Source: Ardenticatenaceae bacterium
Lineage (GTDB): Bacteria > Chloroflexota > Anaerolineae > Promineifilales > Promineifilaceae
Assembly (NCBI GenBank): GCA_030065875.1
Contig: JASJCR010000015.1
Location: forward strand, 1-64,000
Length of the DNA stretch: 64,000 nucleotides
Reading direction: 5' to 3'
Shown here: piece after piece, positions 8,807 through 17,634 of the stretch
How the letters are laid out: every line of letters begins with the position of its first letter
Position numbering within the stretch: the stretch's first letter is position 1
The notes under the pieces: generated by a model
What the model was told of the DNA's origin: nothing
Databases searched by the model: none
What the model saw: only the letters and a program-made list of their open reading frames with translations
Position numbers and translations under genes: made by a program

Positions 8807-9730
8807 CTATTCGAGCTCCTGCACAACCGCCCGGTACAGCGAATCCGCCTTAATATCGGCCATTGAGTGACAGGGAGCGCCCAGCTTGTCGGCCAGGTTT
8901 TGAGCCAACCCCTGATCAAACGCGGCGTGTTCCATATTAATCACAATCGAGCGAATTTGATTGTCCTTGATCATCGTCGCCAGACGGTTGGCCTCTTCTT
9001 GCGGCGGCCGATGACCCAGGCTGACGTTGCCTGCTCCATCGGTGAGCAAAATCATCAGCGGCATGACGTCCGGGTTGTTGAGGGCGTCTTTCTTAAAGAC
9101 TTCAAAGGCCATGGCCAACCCGGCCGCCAGCGGTGTTTTTCCACCGACGTTGATATCTTGCAGCGCCTTGCGCGCCAGATCAACTGAGTTGGTAGGGGGT
9201 AAAACCAGATTGGCCTGGTTTTTGTTAAACACCACCAATCCCACCCGATCTCGCCGCTGATAGGCGTCGGTCAACAGCGACATGATCGCCCCTTTTGTGG
9301 CTTCCATTCGCTCAGAGACCGCCATGCTCCAGCTGGCATCAACGACAAAGAGGATGAGGTTTGACGTTCTTTTGACGCGGACTTTTTCGCGCAAATCGGT
9401 TTTCTTGAGCTTTAAAGCCAGATCAGAATCATCTTCCCGATTTTTTTGATGTGGTGCGGCCGCGCGCAGCGTGGCATCAAATGCCAGGTCTTGAACTTTA
9501 TCTTTTTTGGGTAATCTAGATTGGATGTAGCGGCCGCGTTTGCGATCGGTTTTGGTGTAGGAGCGGCGGCCGGCTCGGTCGCGGGTCAGGCGGTCGAGCT
9601 GGGTATCAAGACGGCGGGCGTTAAATTCCTGATTTGACTCGACCTTGCGACCGCCTTCCCACCACGGTGCATCCTGGGCCGATTGCGGAACCGTTTGCTG
9701 ACCAGCCTCCGTTTGGGCTGATTCTTCCAC
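8807..9730 (-). CDS. chlD: Chelatase medium subunit C-terminal half (linker plus VWA domain), probably translated by -1 frameshift from chlI
   Basis: This frame encodes an acidic/proline linker, a basic stretch (about residues 40-80) and a von Willebrand A domain with MIDAS motif DASWS at 131-135, GGKTPLAAGL and LLTDGAGN. It matches the C-terminal part of the ChlD/BchD or cobaltochelatase medium subunit, which is normally preceded by an AAA domain like that of the adjacent chlI frame. The only start is a GTG at 9730 without a ribosome-binding site, and the frame is open upstream to the A9 run. A -1 shift there joins both frames exactly (bases 10755 to 8807) into a 649-residue AAA-linker-VWA protein, the usual size. 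A partner large subunit is not in the window. Confidence 0.85.
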   Translation of the reverse strand: MEESAQTEAGQQTVPQSAQDAPWWEGGRKVESNQEFNARRLDTQLDRLTRDRAGRRSYTKTDRKRGRYIQSRLPKKDKVQDLAFDATLRAAAPHQKNREDDSDLALKLKKTDLREKVRVKRTSNLILFVVDASWSMAVSERMEATKGAIMSLLTDAYQRRDRVGLVVFNKNQANLVLPPTNSVDLARKALQDINVGGKTPLAAGLAMAFEVFKKDALNNPDVMPLMILLTDGAGNVSLGHRPPQEEANRLATMIKDNQIRSIVINMEHAAFDQGLAQNLADKLGAPCHSMADIKADSLYRAVVQELE

Positions 9731-9762
9731 ATTTTCGAGCTCTTCCGCCTCGTTATCGCTGT

Positions 9763-9791
9763 CTACAGAGTTTTTTTTTCCCCTTCGGGGG
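9763..9791 (-). promoter_or_regulatory. Probable programmed -1 frameshift site (A9 run after a GC hairpin)
   Basis: The coding strand reads CCCC-CGAA-GGGG (a 4-bp hairpin, 9780-9791), then nine A residues (9771-9779), then CTCTGTAG. In frame 0 translation stops at the TAG after GEKKTL. Slipping back one base on A AAA AAA continues as [16 protein letters not shown] into the VWA frame. The AAGGGG just upstream also resembles a Shine-Dalgarno stimulator. A sequencing indel in the homopolymer is the alternative. Confidence 0.7.
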
Positions 9792-10755
9792 CATTTTCAT
9801 CAATTTCGGCTTCGCCTTCAAAATCTGACTCGCCGAACTCTTTTTCAGCGTCGGCCAGTTTATCGGCCAGGTCGCTGATGTCCCCGGTGTCTTCAAAGGG
9901 GCTGGTTTTCATACGGTGGGGGAGGGCCAATTCGGCCGCCAGCAAAATATCCTGCTGGGTGATGTGGTCACGGCCCATGTAAGCGGCATGAGCCTGGGCA
10001 CCGCGCAGGATCACAATATCTCCGCGATGACCATCCACTTTCATGGCGGCGGTCAAGCTGGCGATCGTACCCAGATCGCGGCGGGTGTATTTAACGTCGT
10101 TTACCAGCTCGCGGGCTTTGGCGATCCGCTCGCTCAAAGAACTTTCTTTAGGAGACCATTCTTCGCGAAACGCTTCAGGATCGGTTTCAAAGGCGATGCG
10201 TCGTTCCATGATGGCCACTCGCTGTTTCATCGCCATCAGACCCCCGATATGCACGGAAAAGGCGAAGCGGTCGAGCAGCTGCGGCCGCAAATCCCCTTCT
10301 TCGGGGTTCATGGTGCCGACCAGGATGAAGCGAGCCGGGTGACTGTGGCTGATTCCTTCCCGTTCGACAATATTGACGCCCATGGCGGCCGCGTCGAGCA
10401 GCAGGTCTACTACGTGGTCATCGAGGAGGTTGACTTCATCGACATAGAGAATGCCGTTGTGGGCGTGATAAAGAATGCCCGCCTCAAAGTGTTTTTCCCC
10501 TTTTTGAATCGCTTTTTCGATATCCAGGGTGCCAACCACCCGATCTTCTGTCGCGCTAACCGGCAGGTTAATAAATGAAGTGCCCTCAGGCAGAACGGCC
10601 GCCAGCGCTCGTGAAGCGGTTGATTTTGCGGTTCCCCGCTCACCGCGAATCAAAACCCCACCAATTTGGGGATTAACCGCATTTAAGATTAGGGCGCGTT
10701 TCATGCGCTCTTGACCGACGATTGCTGAGAAGGGGAAAACCGCTTTGTGAGCCAT
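9763..10755 (-). CDS. chlI: Magnesium/cobalt chelatase small subunit, AAA+ ATPase
   Basis: An MoxR/ChlI-type AAA+ ATPase that powers metal insertion into a tetrapyrrole together with a VWA medium subunit and a large catalytic subunit. Walker [10 protein letters not shown] is at residues 38-46 and Walker B ILYVDEVN at 102-109, followed by LLDDHVVD and [18 protein letters not shown], a ChlI hallmark. It ends after 330 residues with an acidic tail. In-frame termination yields the small subunit, and a -1 shift at the A9 run would yield the medium subunit from the same mRNA. Magnesium versus cobalt cannot be decided here, because no bch, chl or cob genes are nearby. Confidence 0.9.
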   Translation of the reverse strand: MAHKAVFPFSAIVGQERMKRALILNAVNPQIGGVLIRGERGTAKSTASRALAAVLPEGTSFINLPVSATEDRVVGTLDIEKAIQKGEKHFEAGILYHAHNGILYVDEVNLLDDHVVDLLLDAAAMGVNIVEREGISHSHPARFILVGTMNPEEGDLRPQLLDRFAFSVHIGGLMAMKQRVAIMERRIAFETDPEAFREEWSPKESSLSERIAKARELVNDVKYTRRDLGTIASLTAAMKVDGHRGDIVILRGAQAHAAYMGRDHITQQDILLAAELALPHRMKTSPFEDTGDISDLADKLADAEKEFGESDFEGEAEIDENAPEGEKKTL

Positions 10756-10796
10756 AAGAAAAAAATATCTCCATGAAAATTCGCAAAAAAGGCGGA

Positions 10797-10845
10797 GATT
10801 GATTATTGAAAAATTACTTTCTCAGCAACCAACCAATAATCAATC
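10797..10845. repeat. Inverted repeat between AIM24 and chlI
   Basis: A 12-bp perfect inverted repeat GATTGATTATTG/CAATAATCAATC (10797-10808 with 10834-10845). Read on the minus strand it is followed by TCCGCC and a T-run, so it could end AIM24 transcription before chlI. Its words resemble the AATNNNC heptads elsewhere. Confidence 0.5.
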
Positions 10846-10928
10846 CCCGACCGGGAGTAATTATACCTCGTACTCGACTGAGTGTCGATGATTGTCTAAC
10901 TCGATGTCCCTCTAGCAGGAACCAAAAG

Positions 10929-11762
10929 CTACTCGTTCTCTTCCATCATATTTCGCGGTGGTTGTGACAGCTGTTCAAGCCCTTTTGGGGTGGACAGCAG
11001 TTCATAAACTCCTAATGTAGGGGCCAACCACACAAACCCATCCCCCTCAAATGTTTGCAGAAACCCTTCTCCGGAAACTGATGTGGAGAGCCAGCCACGG
11101 CTGCTTTTTTGCACCCGGAAGGTCACGCCTTCGCTGCGCATGAGGGTGAAGTTTCCATCGACCCATAATTTGTCGTTGACGAGCTCATAGCGCAGGATCT
11201 CGTCGCTGGGGGTTGGGGAGTAGAGGACGACGATCCCAGACCCGGCGATACGGGTCTGAAAATATCCTTCCTGTCCTAAAACGGCCGAAGAAACGGTTTT
11301 TTGCCGGGTGGCAGCGATATCCAGGCCGGCCGTACCGGCATAAAAATATCCTTTATCAACCACGACCCCCCCTTCTTTGGGATTAATGCGGTGCAGGAAA
11401 AAGTGGCCAAAAGTCGGTTCGAGGTAAATCTCGCCGCTGCCGTGGATTTCGTTGACAAAAAAGCTTTCACCGGAAACCATCTTGCGGGTTAACCCTTTGA
11501 CCAAACCACCTCCGGTACTGGCTTTCATCTCCAATTTCCCTTTCATAAAGTAAAGGGAGCCCGGTTCAATCCGAACGTGGCTGTTATTGAGGCGAATGCG
11601 CACCATTTTTAGATGCATTCCGCTTTGATTGGCATAGTACAGATTGCGGGCGGTGCGCACATCGGCCGACCCTTTGAGGCGGCTGTACTGCACGACTTCG
11701 ACGACGGTGCCGTCTTCCGCCTGGATTTGTTCGATGACTTCGAGTTGATTTAGATTGATCAT
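10929..11762 (-). CDS. AIM24 family protein
   Basis: A 277-residue beta-rich protein of the AIM24 (DUF124) family. It has the typical repeated pattern of glycine-rich turns: GSLYFMKGKLEMKASTGGG, then GESFFVNEIHGSGEIYLEP, then GQEGYFQTRIAGSGIVVLYS, then VSGEGFLQTFEGDGFVWLAP. No signal peptide is present, so it is probably cytoplasmic. The biochemical role of bacterial AIM24 proteins is not established. The gene is monocistronic, with a 20-bp tandem repeat directly in its leader. Confidence 0.82.
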   Translation of the reverse strand: MINLNQLEVIEQIQAEDGTVVEVVQYSRLKGSADVRTARNLYYANQSGMHLKMVRIRLNNSHVRIEPGSLYFMKGKLEMKASTGGGLVKGLTRKMVSGESFFVNEIHGSGEIYLEPTFGHFFLHRINPKEGGVVVDKGYFYAGTAGLDIAATRQKTVSSAVLGQEGYFQTRIAGSGIVVLYSPTPSDEILRYELVNDKLWVDGNFTLMRSEGVTFRVQKSSRGWLSTSVSGEGFLQTFEGDGFVWLAPTLGVYELLSTPKGLEQLSQPPRNMMEENE

Positions 11763-11776
11763 GGGAACTCCGGGAG

Positions 11777-11856
11777 TAATAGCTAATTGCCAAAGTTAAT
11801 GGCTAATTGCTAAGGTGAATAGCTAATTGCTAAAGTTAATGGCTAATTGCTAGGAA
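11777..11856. repeat. Four tandem 20-bp repeats in AIM24 leader
   Basis: Four consecutive units of the pattern TAATRGCTAATTGCTAARGT start at 11777, 11797, 11817 and 11837. A related half-copy (AATTGGCAATTAGCTATTG) occurs at about 12001-12020, before the divergent deacylase gene. The core GCTAATTGCTAA is shared with the array at 54524. Confidence 0.85.
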
Positions 11857-12044
11857 AAATGGATAGGTAATTTAAATTCTCAATGATATAGATAATTTGG
11901 GTTTGAGTAAGTTACCATTTGATTTATTTTGCAGAAGCCTACAATAATGAGTACGAACAATATGACGGTATAGTAGCATGGAATTCTCAATTTCTCTCAA
12001 ACAATTGGCAATTAGCTATTGACTCTAGCCATTAGTAATTATTT

Positions 12045-12551
12045 ATGTTTCAAAAACTCATTTCATTCCTCGATACCGCAAAGGTGGCGTACCACATTCA
12101 CTCACATGAACCGATTCGTACCGTGAAGGATGCTCAGGAGAAGTGGCCGCTGGCGGTGGAAAAATTGATAAAGACCATCGCCTTTCGTCACCGGAGCGGG
12201 GTGCTTTATCTCGTGGCCGTTCGGGCGCGCAGCCGCATTGATTACGCCCGTTTGGCCGGATTGCTGGGGCACAAGCGGCGCGATCTGGCTTCGCTGGCGC
12301 CGCAAGAGGTTGCCGCGCTGCTCGGGGTGGAACCGGGTGAGGTGTTTCCGCTGCCTTTATTTGGCGGGGTAAGCGGCATTGTGTTTGATCAGCAGGTGCT
12401 GAACATCGAGCGCAGTTTCTGCGGCAGCGGCCGGCTGGATAAAACGTTGGAGATCGAAACGAAGACGCTGATTCGACTGGCGGATGGGGTGGTGGGGGAG
12501 GTGGTTAAGTCCCCCTTAGATGATTGGCCCAAGTCCCTGGAAAATTTCTGA
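12045..12551 (+). CDS. YbaK/EbsC-type aminoacyl-tRNA deacylase
   Basis: A 168-residue protein of the YbaK/ProX editing-domain superfamily, which hydrolyses mischarged aminoacyl-tRNAs in trans. Visible features are the N-terminal AYHIHSHEP, the lysine-containing KLIKTIAFRHRSGVLYLVAVRARSRID, and the glycine-rich PLFGGVSGIVFDQQVL. This fits the fold, but the tRNA specificity (Pro or Cys type) cannot be told. No clear ribosome-binding site precedes the ATG. The last residues lie inside an inverted repeat, so the C-terminal KSPLDDWPKSLENF may be a repeat-derived extension. Confidence 0.8.
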   Translation: MFQKLISFLDTAKVAYHIHSHEPIRTVKDAQEKWPLAVEKLIKTIAFRHRSGVLYLVAVRARSRIDYARLAGLLGHKRRDLASLAPQEVAALLGVEPGEVFPLPLFGGVSGIVFDQQVLNIERSFCGSGRLDKTLEIETKTLIRLADGVVGEVVKSPLDDWPKSLENF

Positions 12552-12585
12552 TAAGAAGCGTCCCTTTAAGGATTTTCCAGGGACT
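12532..12585. terminator. Inverted repeat between convergent genes, likely bidirectional terminator
   Basis: A 14-bp perfect stem AGTCCCTGGAAAAT/ATTTTCCAGGGACT (12532-12545 with 12572-12585) separates the convergent genes ending at 12551 and 12592. The left arm is coding for the deacylase C-terminus. Confidence 0.65.
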
Positions 12586-12591
12586 GGGGAC

Positions 12592-14445
12592 TTATTCAGT
12601 CTCCTGCACCAACACCCAAATCGGCCCGTTCTGGAAAAAATCGATAGGGAAGAGCTGGGCTGAAAACGGGTTGGTAACCAGAACTGTAGCCGTGTTCCCT
12701 TCGATGGTAATGCGATGAGGCTCAAATCCCCAGTCGAGGGAAGTGGCCACAATATCGCGATAAGATTGGGCCAGCGGGTCGACAAATAGGCCGTCGTTAA
12801 TGATGACCCGCTCAACTGTATTGATCAACAGCTCTGATTTCTGAAAATTATTGGCTTGCAGGGCGTTATCCGCTTCCGTCAACATGATTTCGAGGGCGAT
12901 GTTGGTGACCTCACCCGGTTTGCGGCTGAGCTCGGCCGTTAGATCACGTTCCAGCAGCTGGCGTGGTGAGGGGAGCCATGCTTGCTCAAAGTGGGCGGTT
13001 GGGTCGTACGCCAGCTGATAATCACGCATGACATTGTAAAAATGGAGGGTGCTGTTGAGGTCGCTAATTTCAACCGGTGCGGCCGACTGTTGGCCCAGTG
13101 ATCGAATCCATTCTGCTTCAAGCTGGCTTAACGATTGACCAAAATTTGCCTGCAGAGCGGCGTCAATTCTTGCCGAAGGGGTTTGATACGCGTCCGTGGG
13201 AATATTGGCGTAAAAAAGCTTGACCTGCTCCCATCCGTACCGTTCAACCAGAAAATTAAAAAAGGCACCGGCCTGCAGATAGCCGATTTCATGCTGCACC
13301 GGGTAAAAATTGTCAATTAGAGGAACCAGGTCATAAGCGAGACCGGTGTCCCGCAAGGCGCGCACGCGTTCGTTGAGATTTTCCTGTTTATAGTGACCCC
13401 CAGTGGCCCAAACCGCAACCGCTTCTGCTAAAAATGCCGGCCGATCTCCCTGAATAAATTGTTGATCCAGCAGGTGAATCGCCTCGTGGGTTAAAACTTC
13501 AGCGATTCCCCCACCGGCGTAATTGCGGTCGAGATAGGAGACCACCATCGACCCGGTGGCGTACCCGCCCTGCCCGATCACCCGATCGATAAAAAAGACG
13601 TCGTATTTGCGAGCCGGCTCTTCCTGCAGCCGGATGGCGGCCGTGCGAATTGCCTGATCGGTCAGCTCAGTCAGGTAGGTGATATCCCGCTCGGCGGCCG
13701 TGCCGGCGACCACGTGGATAAAGGCCATTTCCGATTCGGTGGTGATCCAATCGGCCGCGACCTCGCGCGTGTCCATGGCTGAACGCGGTAAAACCGTCAC
13801 ATCCTGAACGGCGGTATTGTTGTTGGGGTTTTCGTCCCCACTGCTAATGCGATCGTTGGGGTCTAGAGTAACCGAGATGGCATAGGTGCCGGGGGCGTTG
13901 GTTGTGTCCCAGATCCAGGGGTGTAAACCCACCACGTCTCCACCCAGGTTTCTCATTTGAAAACCGGAAGATTGGTTTAGCGGTTGGCCGTTGAGCGAAA
14001 TTAATACTTCAACGGTGTCCGGATCAATCGTATCCGGAATATCGACGACAAATTGAATGGTTACCGGGTCACCTGCAAAAATTTCTCCGCTGGGATAAAC
14101 AAATAATTTTTGACTGTTAATCGCCAAATCAGCCCCCGACGCTGCGGCGGCGGTGGGCGGCGGAGGGGAAGTTTCTGTGGGCTGAGGGACAGTTGGGTCA
14201 GGTTCCTGTGTTAAGGTGGGTTGCGGTTGTGATTGGGTGGGAGCCGGCAGAGTTGCTGTAGGCTCTGGTTCGGCCGTGGGGGCCACGGCCGTTAAAACTT
14301 CGACGACGATGGTGGGAATTGATTGAGTTTCTGCTTCTTCCGCCTGACCACACCCCACCAAAAAGAAGATGGCGATGAGGCCAAAAATCAAAAGTGCTTT
14401 GGATGATAGCAGCGTCTTTTTATTACTTTTGTGGATCGCGATCAT
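12592..14445 (-). CDS. Lipoprotein with CARDB-like domain and zinc metallopeptidase domain
   Basis: A 617-residue exported lipoprotein. Residues 12-32 form a lipoprotein signal with LVGC and lipidated Cys32. Residues about 40-105 are a Pro/Thr/Glu-rich stalk. Residues 105-220 resemble a CARDB/immunoglobulin-like domain (TYAISVTLDPNDRISSGDENPNNN). Residues about 230-440 carry a gluzincin-type peptidase: HEAIH at 320-324, with a likely third zinc ligand Glu341 in LAEAVAVW, and then a C-terminal helical region. It should act at the cell surface. The substrate is unknown. It is monocistronic and faces the YbaK-type gene. Confidence 0.78.
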   Translation of the reverse strand: MIAIHKSNKKTLLSSKALLIFGLIAIFFLVGCGQAEEAETQSIPTIVVEVLTAVAPTAEPEPTATLPAPTQSQPQPTLTQEPDPTVPQPTETSPPPPTAAAASGADLAINSQKLFVYPSGEIFAGDPVTIQFVVDIPDTIDPDTVEVLISLNGQPLNQSSGFQMRNLGGDVVGLHPWIWDTTNAPGTYAISVTLDPNDRISSGDENPNNNTAVQDVTVLPRSAMDTREVAADWITTESEMAFIHVVAGTAAERDITYLTELTDQAIRTAAIRLQEEPARKYDVFFIDRVIGQGGYATGSMVVSYLDRNYAGGGIAEVLTHEAIHLLDQQFIQGDRPAFLAEAVAVWATGGHYKQENLNERVRALRDTGLAYDLVPLIDNFYPVQHEIGYLQAGAFFNFLVERYGWEQVKLFYANIPTDAYQTPSARIDAALQANFGQSLSQLEAEWIRSLGQQSAAPVEISDLNSTLHFYNVMRDYQLAYDPTAHFEQAWLPSPRQLLERDLTAELSRKPGEVTNIALEIMLTEADNALQANNFQKSELLINTVERVIINDGLFVDPLAQSYRDIVATSLDWGFEPHRITIEGNTATVLVTNPFSAQLFPIDFFQNGPIWVLVQETE

Positions 14446-14775
14446 TATTTAATAAAATACCCAGGTCAAACCCAGCTAAAAATATGTTTGGAATTGGTGT
14501 TTGGCCGTGTGTAGTTCAGCCAACTGCCCAAACGAATGTTCTATATCGCCGATTATAGAGGATATTAATTGAGTGGGATGTAAAGATTAGCAAATTTTTA
14601 TAATAATGAGCAAAAATAAATACCGATCAACAATCACTTGTTGATGATCGGAAATTAAATCGTGATGGTCGGTGATAGGTTCTCTACCTAATTTGATGGA
14701 GTTGGCTATAATTAACCCCATTACCAGCAGAGATCAATCTCCCCAACGCTGACAATATCATAAGGAGACGTTTAT
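14446..14775. promoter_or_regulatory. Divergent intergenic region with inverted repeat and icd promoter
   Basis: This 330-bp spacer separates the divergent peptidase and icd genes. It holds an inverted repeat at 14623-14651 (CCGATCAACAA / TTGTTGATGATCGG, one bulge), a candidate operator or hairpin, and a TATAAT at 14707-14712 with no good -35. AAGGAG stands before the icd ATG. I see no gene in it. Confidence 0.5.
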
Positions 14776-16017
14776 ATGAGCTATCAACATATTGTTGTGC
14801 CGGCTGATGGTGAAAAAATCACCTTTGCCAACGGCAAATTACAGGTGCCGGACAACCCCATTGTGGCGTATATCGAAGGTGATGGTATCGGTGTCGATAT
14901 CACCCCTGCTTCAATGGTTGTATGGAATGCGGCCGTCGAAAAGGCCTATGGCGGACAGCGCAAAATTCGGTGGATGGAAATTTACAGCGGGGAAAAAGCG
15001 GCCTCAATGTACGACGGCAACTTTTTTCCTGATGAAACCATCGACGCGATGCGGGAATATCTCGTCGGCATCAAGGGGCCGTTGACCACGCCGGTTGGCG
15101 GTGGTTTCCGCAGCTTGAATGTGGCCCTGCGCCAGGTGTTGGATTTATACGCCTGCGTGCGGCCGGTTTCGTATATCACCGGCACACCGAGCCCGATGCG
15201 CACGCCGGAAAATATGGACGTGGTGATTTTCCGGGAAAACACGGAAGATGTTTATTCGGGGATTGAATTTGTAGCCGGATCAGATGAAGCCAACGCTTTG
15301 ATTGAATTTTTGTCGGAAAAATTAGGAAAAGCGGTGCGGCCGGAGTCCGGTATCGGCATCAAGCCGGTCAGCGCGTTTGGCACAAAGCGGCTCGTTCGTC
15401 AAGCGCTGCAGTACGCCATCGACAACGATCGCGACTCTGTTTCCCTCGTTCATAAAGGGAACATCATGAAATTCACTGAGGGAGCATTCCGTGACTGGGG
15501 GTATGAAATCGCCCGTGATGAGTTTGGTGCTCAACCGCTGCACGGTGGACCCTGGCACACGATGAGCAATCCGAGCACCGGGAAGACCATTGTGATTAAA
15601 GACGTCATTGCCGACAATATGCTGCAGCAGCTGTTGACCCGTACGGCCGATTATGACGTGATCGCCACCTTGAATTTGAACGGGGATTACATGAGTGACG
15701 CCGCCGCAGCTCAAGTTGGCGGATTGGGGATGGCTCCCGGTGGAAATATCGGTGATGGAGTTGCCCTGTTTGAAGCCACCCACGGCACCGCACCCAAATA
15801 TGCCGGTCAGGACAAAGTTAACCCCGGCAGCTTGATCTTGAGTGGGGTGATGATGCTGCGCCACATGGGGTGGACCGAGGCGGCCGATATGGTGGTAGAT
15901 GCTTTGAGCAAAACCATTCAGGATAAAACCGTGACCTACGACCTCGAGCGGCAGATGGACGGGGCAACATTGCTTTCCTGCTCTGAATTCGCCGACGCGA
16001 TTGTGGCCAACATGTAG
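14776..16017 (+). CDS. icd: NADP-dependent isocitrate dehydrogenase
   Basis: Oxidative decarboxylation of isocitrate to 2-oxoglutarate in the TCA cycle. The 413-residue length and sequence follow the bacterial homodimeric NADP enzyme. Seen are [18 protein letters not shown], the substrate loop [13 protein letters not shown] containing the serine that is phosphorylated in E. coli, [66 protein letters not shown] and [20 protein letters not shown]. The ATG is preceded by AAGGAG. No kinase/phosphatase gene is nearby. Confidence 0.96.
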   Translation: MSYQHIVVPADGEKITFANGKLQVPDNPIVAYIEGDGIGVDITPASMVVWNAAVEKAYGGQRKIRWMEIYSGEKAASMYDGNFFPDETIDAMREYLVGIKGPLTTPVGGGFRSLNVALRQVLDLYACVRPVSYITGTPSPMRTPENMDVVIFRENTEDVYSGIEFVAGSDEANALIEFLSEKLGKAVRPESGIGIKPVSAFGTKRLVRQALQYAIDNDRDSVSLVHKGNIMKFTEGAFRDWGYEIARDEFGAQPLHGGPWHTMSNPSTGKTIVIKDVIADNMLQQLLTRTADYDVIATLNLNGDYMSDAAAAQVGGLGMAPGGNIGDGVALFEATHGTAPKYAGQDKVNPGSLILSGVMMLRHMGWTEAADMVVDALSKTIQDKTVTYDLERQMDGATLLSCSEFADAIVANM

Positions 16018-16024
16018 TTGACTC

Positions 16025-16072
16025 ACAGGTTCTGTTGTTATTTGAGAGTATAAAAATAGCAGCAGAACCTGT
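16025..16072 (+). terminator. Hairpin after icd
   Basis: ACAGGTTCTG at 16025-16034 pairs with CAGAACCTGT at 16063-16072, and the stem continues inward with TTG/CAG and TTATTT/AAATAG. A short T-stretch follows. This is a likely icd terminator. Confidence 0.65.
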
Positions 16073-16118
16073 TTAATCACCCTTTGGAAACCGCAGCGCA
16101 CCAGCACCTGACACCAGT

Positions 16119-16925
16119 TTGGACCAACCACCCAAAGTTCTAACAATCGGCGGCACCGACCCCTGCGGGGCGTTCGGCGTTTTGGCCGATCTCAAAACCT
16201 TTGCCGCTTACCGGGTTCACGGGATGAGCGTGATCACGGTTGTGACGGCCCAGAACAGTCACAGCTGGCTGGGGGCGACGTTTATCGATGCTGACTTTGT
16301 GGCTCAACAGCTCGATGCCGTTTTTACAGATTATGGGGCGGATGCGGTTAAAACCGGTTTTTTGGGGCGGGTTGAGCTCATTGAAGTAGTGGCTCGGAAG
16401 CTGCGCGAACATAAAATCCGGAACGTGGTGATCGACCCGGTGATGGTGGATGGGGAAACGGAGCCGATGTTTGGGGCGGAGGTCACGGCCGCCTACCGCG
16501 AACTGCTGATCCCTTTGGCGACGATTGTTACCCCCAATAAGGGGGAGGCCCGTTTGCTGCTCGATCGGCCGCTTGGCGAACCGGTTGTTTGGACTCAGCT
16601 CCAGCCTCAATTGAAGGCGGTTGCTCCGGGCGGCTGGCTTCTTTTGAAAGCGGTGGCCCACGGCCGTCAATGGGGGGATTGGCTGCTGCACCAGCGACAA
16701 AGTAAATTTTACCCTCAGACGTTGGTTGACACGCCAAATTTAGCCGGCAGCGGCGATACGTTATCGGCCGCCTTGGCAGCTACTTTGGCCTTGGGAGCTG
16801 ACGTGCCGTCCGCGGTAAAAGATGCGCAGACGTTTACCCATCAGGCCATTGTCGAAGGGGCCACGTGGCGGCTGGCTCGAGGGCGGGGACCAACGGCGAA
16901 CTTTGTGAATTTCCAGAAGCCGTAA
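16119..16925 (+). CDS. thiD: Hydroxymethylpyrimidine/phosphomethylpyrimidine kinase family protein
   Basis: A ribokinase-fold kinase of thiamine biosynthesis that phosphorylates HMP and HMP-P. It has the N-terminal nucleotide/substrate motif TIGGTDPCGAFGVLADLKTFAAY, then VVTAQNS, DAVKTGFLG, VVIDPVMVDGE, TPNKGEARLLL, and the C-terminal anion hole with catalytic Asp in NLAGSGDTLSAALAA. The glycine loop PCGAFG deviates from the usual PSGGAG. Translation apparently starts at TTG 16119 with no Shine-Dalgarno sequence. No other thi gene is adjacent, so a pyridoxal-type kinase role cannot be excluded. Confidence 0.82.
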   Translation: MDQPPKVLTIGGTDPCGAFGVLADLKTFAAYRVHGMSVITVVTAQNSHSWLGATFIDADFVAQQLDAVFTDYGADAVKTGFLGRVELIEVVARKLREHKIRNVVIDPVMVDGETEPMFGAEVTAAYRELLIPLATIVTPNKGEARLLLDRPLGEPVVWTQLQPQLKAVAPGGWLLLKAVAHGRQWGDWLLHQRQSKFYPQTLVDTPNLAGSGDTLSAALAATLALGADVPSAVKDAQTFTHQAIVEGATWRLARGRGPTANFVNFQKP

Positions 16926-16961
16926 GATTCCGGTGTAAAGGTTTACTAATGATAATCATAC

Positions 16962-16990
16962 TGGTCATTGCGCCTTATTTTTGTTATGAT
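16962..16990 (+). promoter_or_regulatory. Candidate promoter of the GbsR/MarR-type gene
   Basis: TGGTCA (16962-16967), 17-bp spacer, TATGAT (16985-16990) with TGT before the -10. The predicted transcription start falls next to the 16-bp palindrome at 16998. Confidence 0.5.
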
Positions 16991-16997
16991 TTGTGCA

Positions 16998-17013
16998 TTC
17001 AAAATATTTTGAA
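16998..17013. promoter_or_regulatory. Perfect 16-bp palindromic operator candidate
   Basis: TTCAAAATATTTTGAA is an uninterrupted palindrome located just downstream of the predicted -10 and 22 bp before the regulator's ATG. This position suits autorepression by a dimeric winged-helix regulator. Confidence 0.65.
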
Positions 17014-17035
17014 CGTACAATAAGGACCGTATGAC

Positions 17036-17602
17036 ATGCATCAGGATCTAGCCGCCGTCAATGATAGTACTGTGGCCGGTATCGGCCGGCTGGCCCGTTT
17101 TTTTGGCTTTAACGAGGTAATGGGTCGGCTATATGGAACCCTGCTAATGAGCCCTGATCCTCTGTCGCTGGATGATCTGGGTGAGCGCCTGCAAATCAGC
17201 AAGGGGTCCGTCAGCATGAACATGCGGGCCATCGAACGGTGGGGAATGGCCAAAGAAGTATGGATGCGGGGCGAGCGGAAAAAATATTATGAGGCCGAGT
17301 CTGATATGTGGCAGGTGATTCGCAATGTTTTGGGCGGCCGAGAGATGCGTGAAGTGCAGCTGGCTCTGCAGGTGCTGGGGGACAGCGTTAAAAGGCTCAA
17401 GTCAGCACAGGACGAATTAACCGCTGAAGAGCAGGCCTTGGCTGAATATTATCTCACCCGCGTGGCAGATTTGCGCAACTTCTTTGAATTTGCCGAAATG
17501 ATGCTCAATTCACTGTTAATCACCGAAGGGGATGGGGCTCCGGAGGAGCTGGGCCAAAATTTGGGAGGCGATTTTGATTGGGGGCAAACCTTTGAACCTT
17601 GA
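17036..17602 (+). CDS. GbsR/MarR-type transcriptional regulator
   Basis: A 188-residue winged-helix DNA-binding protein. The order is an N-terminal helix, the ARFFGFNEVMGRLYGTLLMSPDPLSLDDLGERLQISKGSVSMNMRAIERWG helix-turn-helix (about residues 20-70), a wing (KEVWMRGERKKYYEAE), and a long C-terminal helical dimerisation region. This is the layout of GbsR-type repressors, several of which control osmoprotectant or membrane functions. It lies 48 bp upstream of nurA on the same strand but has its own operator. Whether it also controls nurA/herA is unknown. Confidence 0.83.
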   Translation: MHQDLAAVNDSTVAGIGRLARFFGFNEVMGRLYGTLLMSPDPLSLDDLGERLQISKGSVSMNMRAIERWGMAKEVWMRGERKKYYEAESDMWQVIRNVLGGREMREVQLALQVLGDSVKRLKSAQDELTAEEQALAEYYLTRVADLRNFFEFAEMMLNSLLITEGDGAPEELGQNLGGDFDWGQTFEP

Positions 17603-17634
17603 TGCTCGCGGCTTTTTCTCCAATAGGTCATTTG

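Noticed and set aside
8807..10755. Inactivated chelatase pseudogene
   Set aside because: Both frames are intact with all motifs, and the join needs only a single -1 slip at a classical slippery run, so decay is less likely than programmed shifting or a read error.
14623..14651. Riboswitch upstream of icd
   Set aside because: Only a single inverted repeat is present, upstream of the likely promoter, so it is more consistent with an operator.
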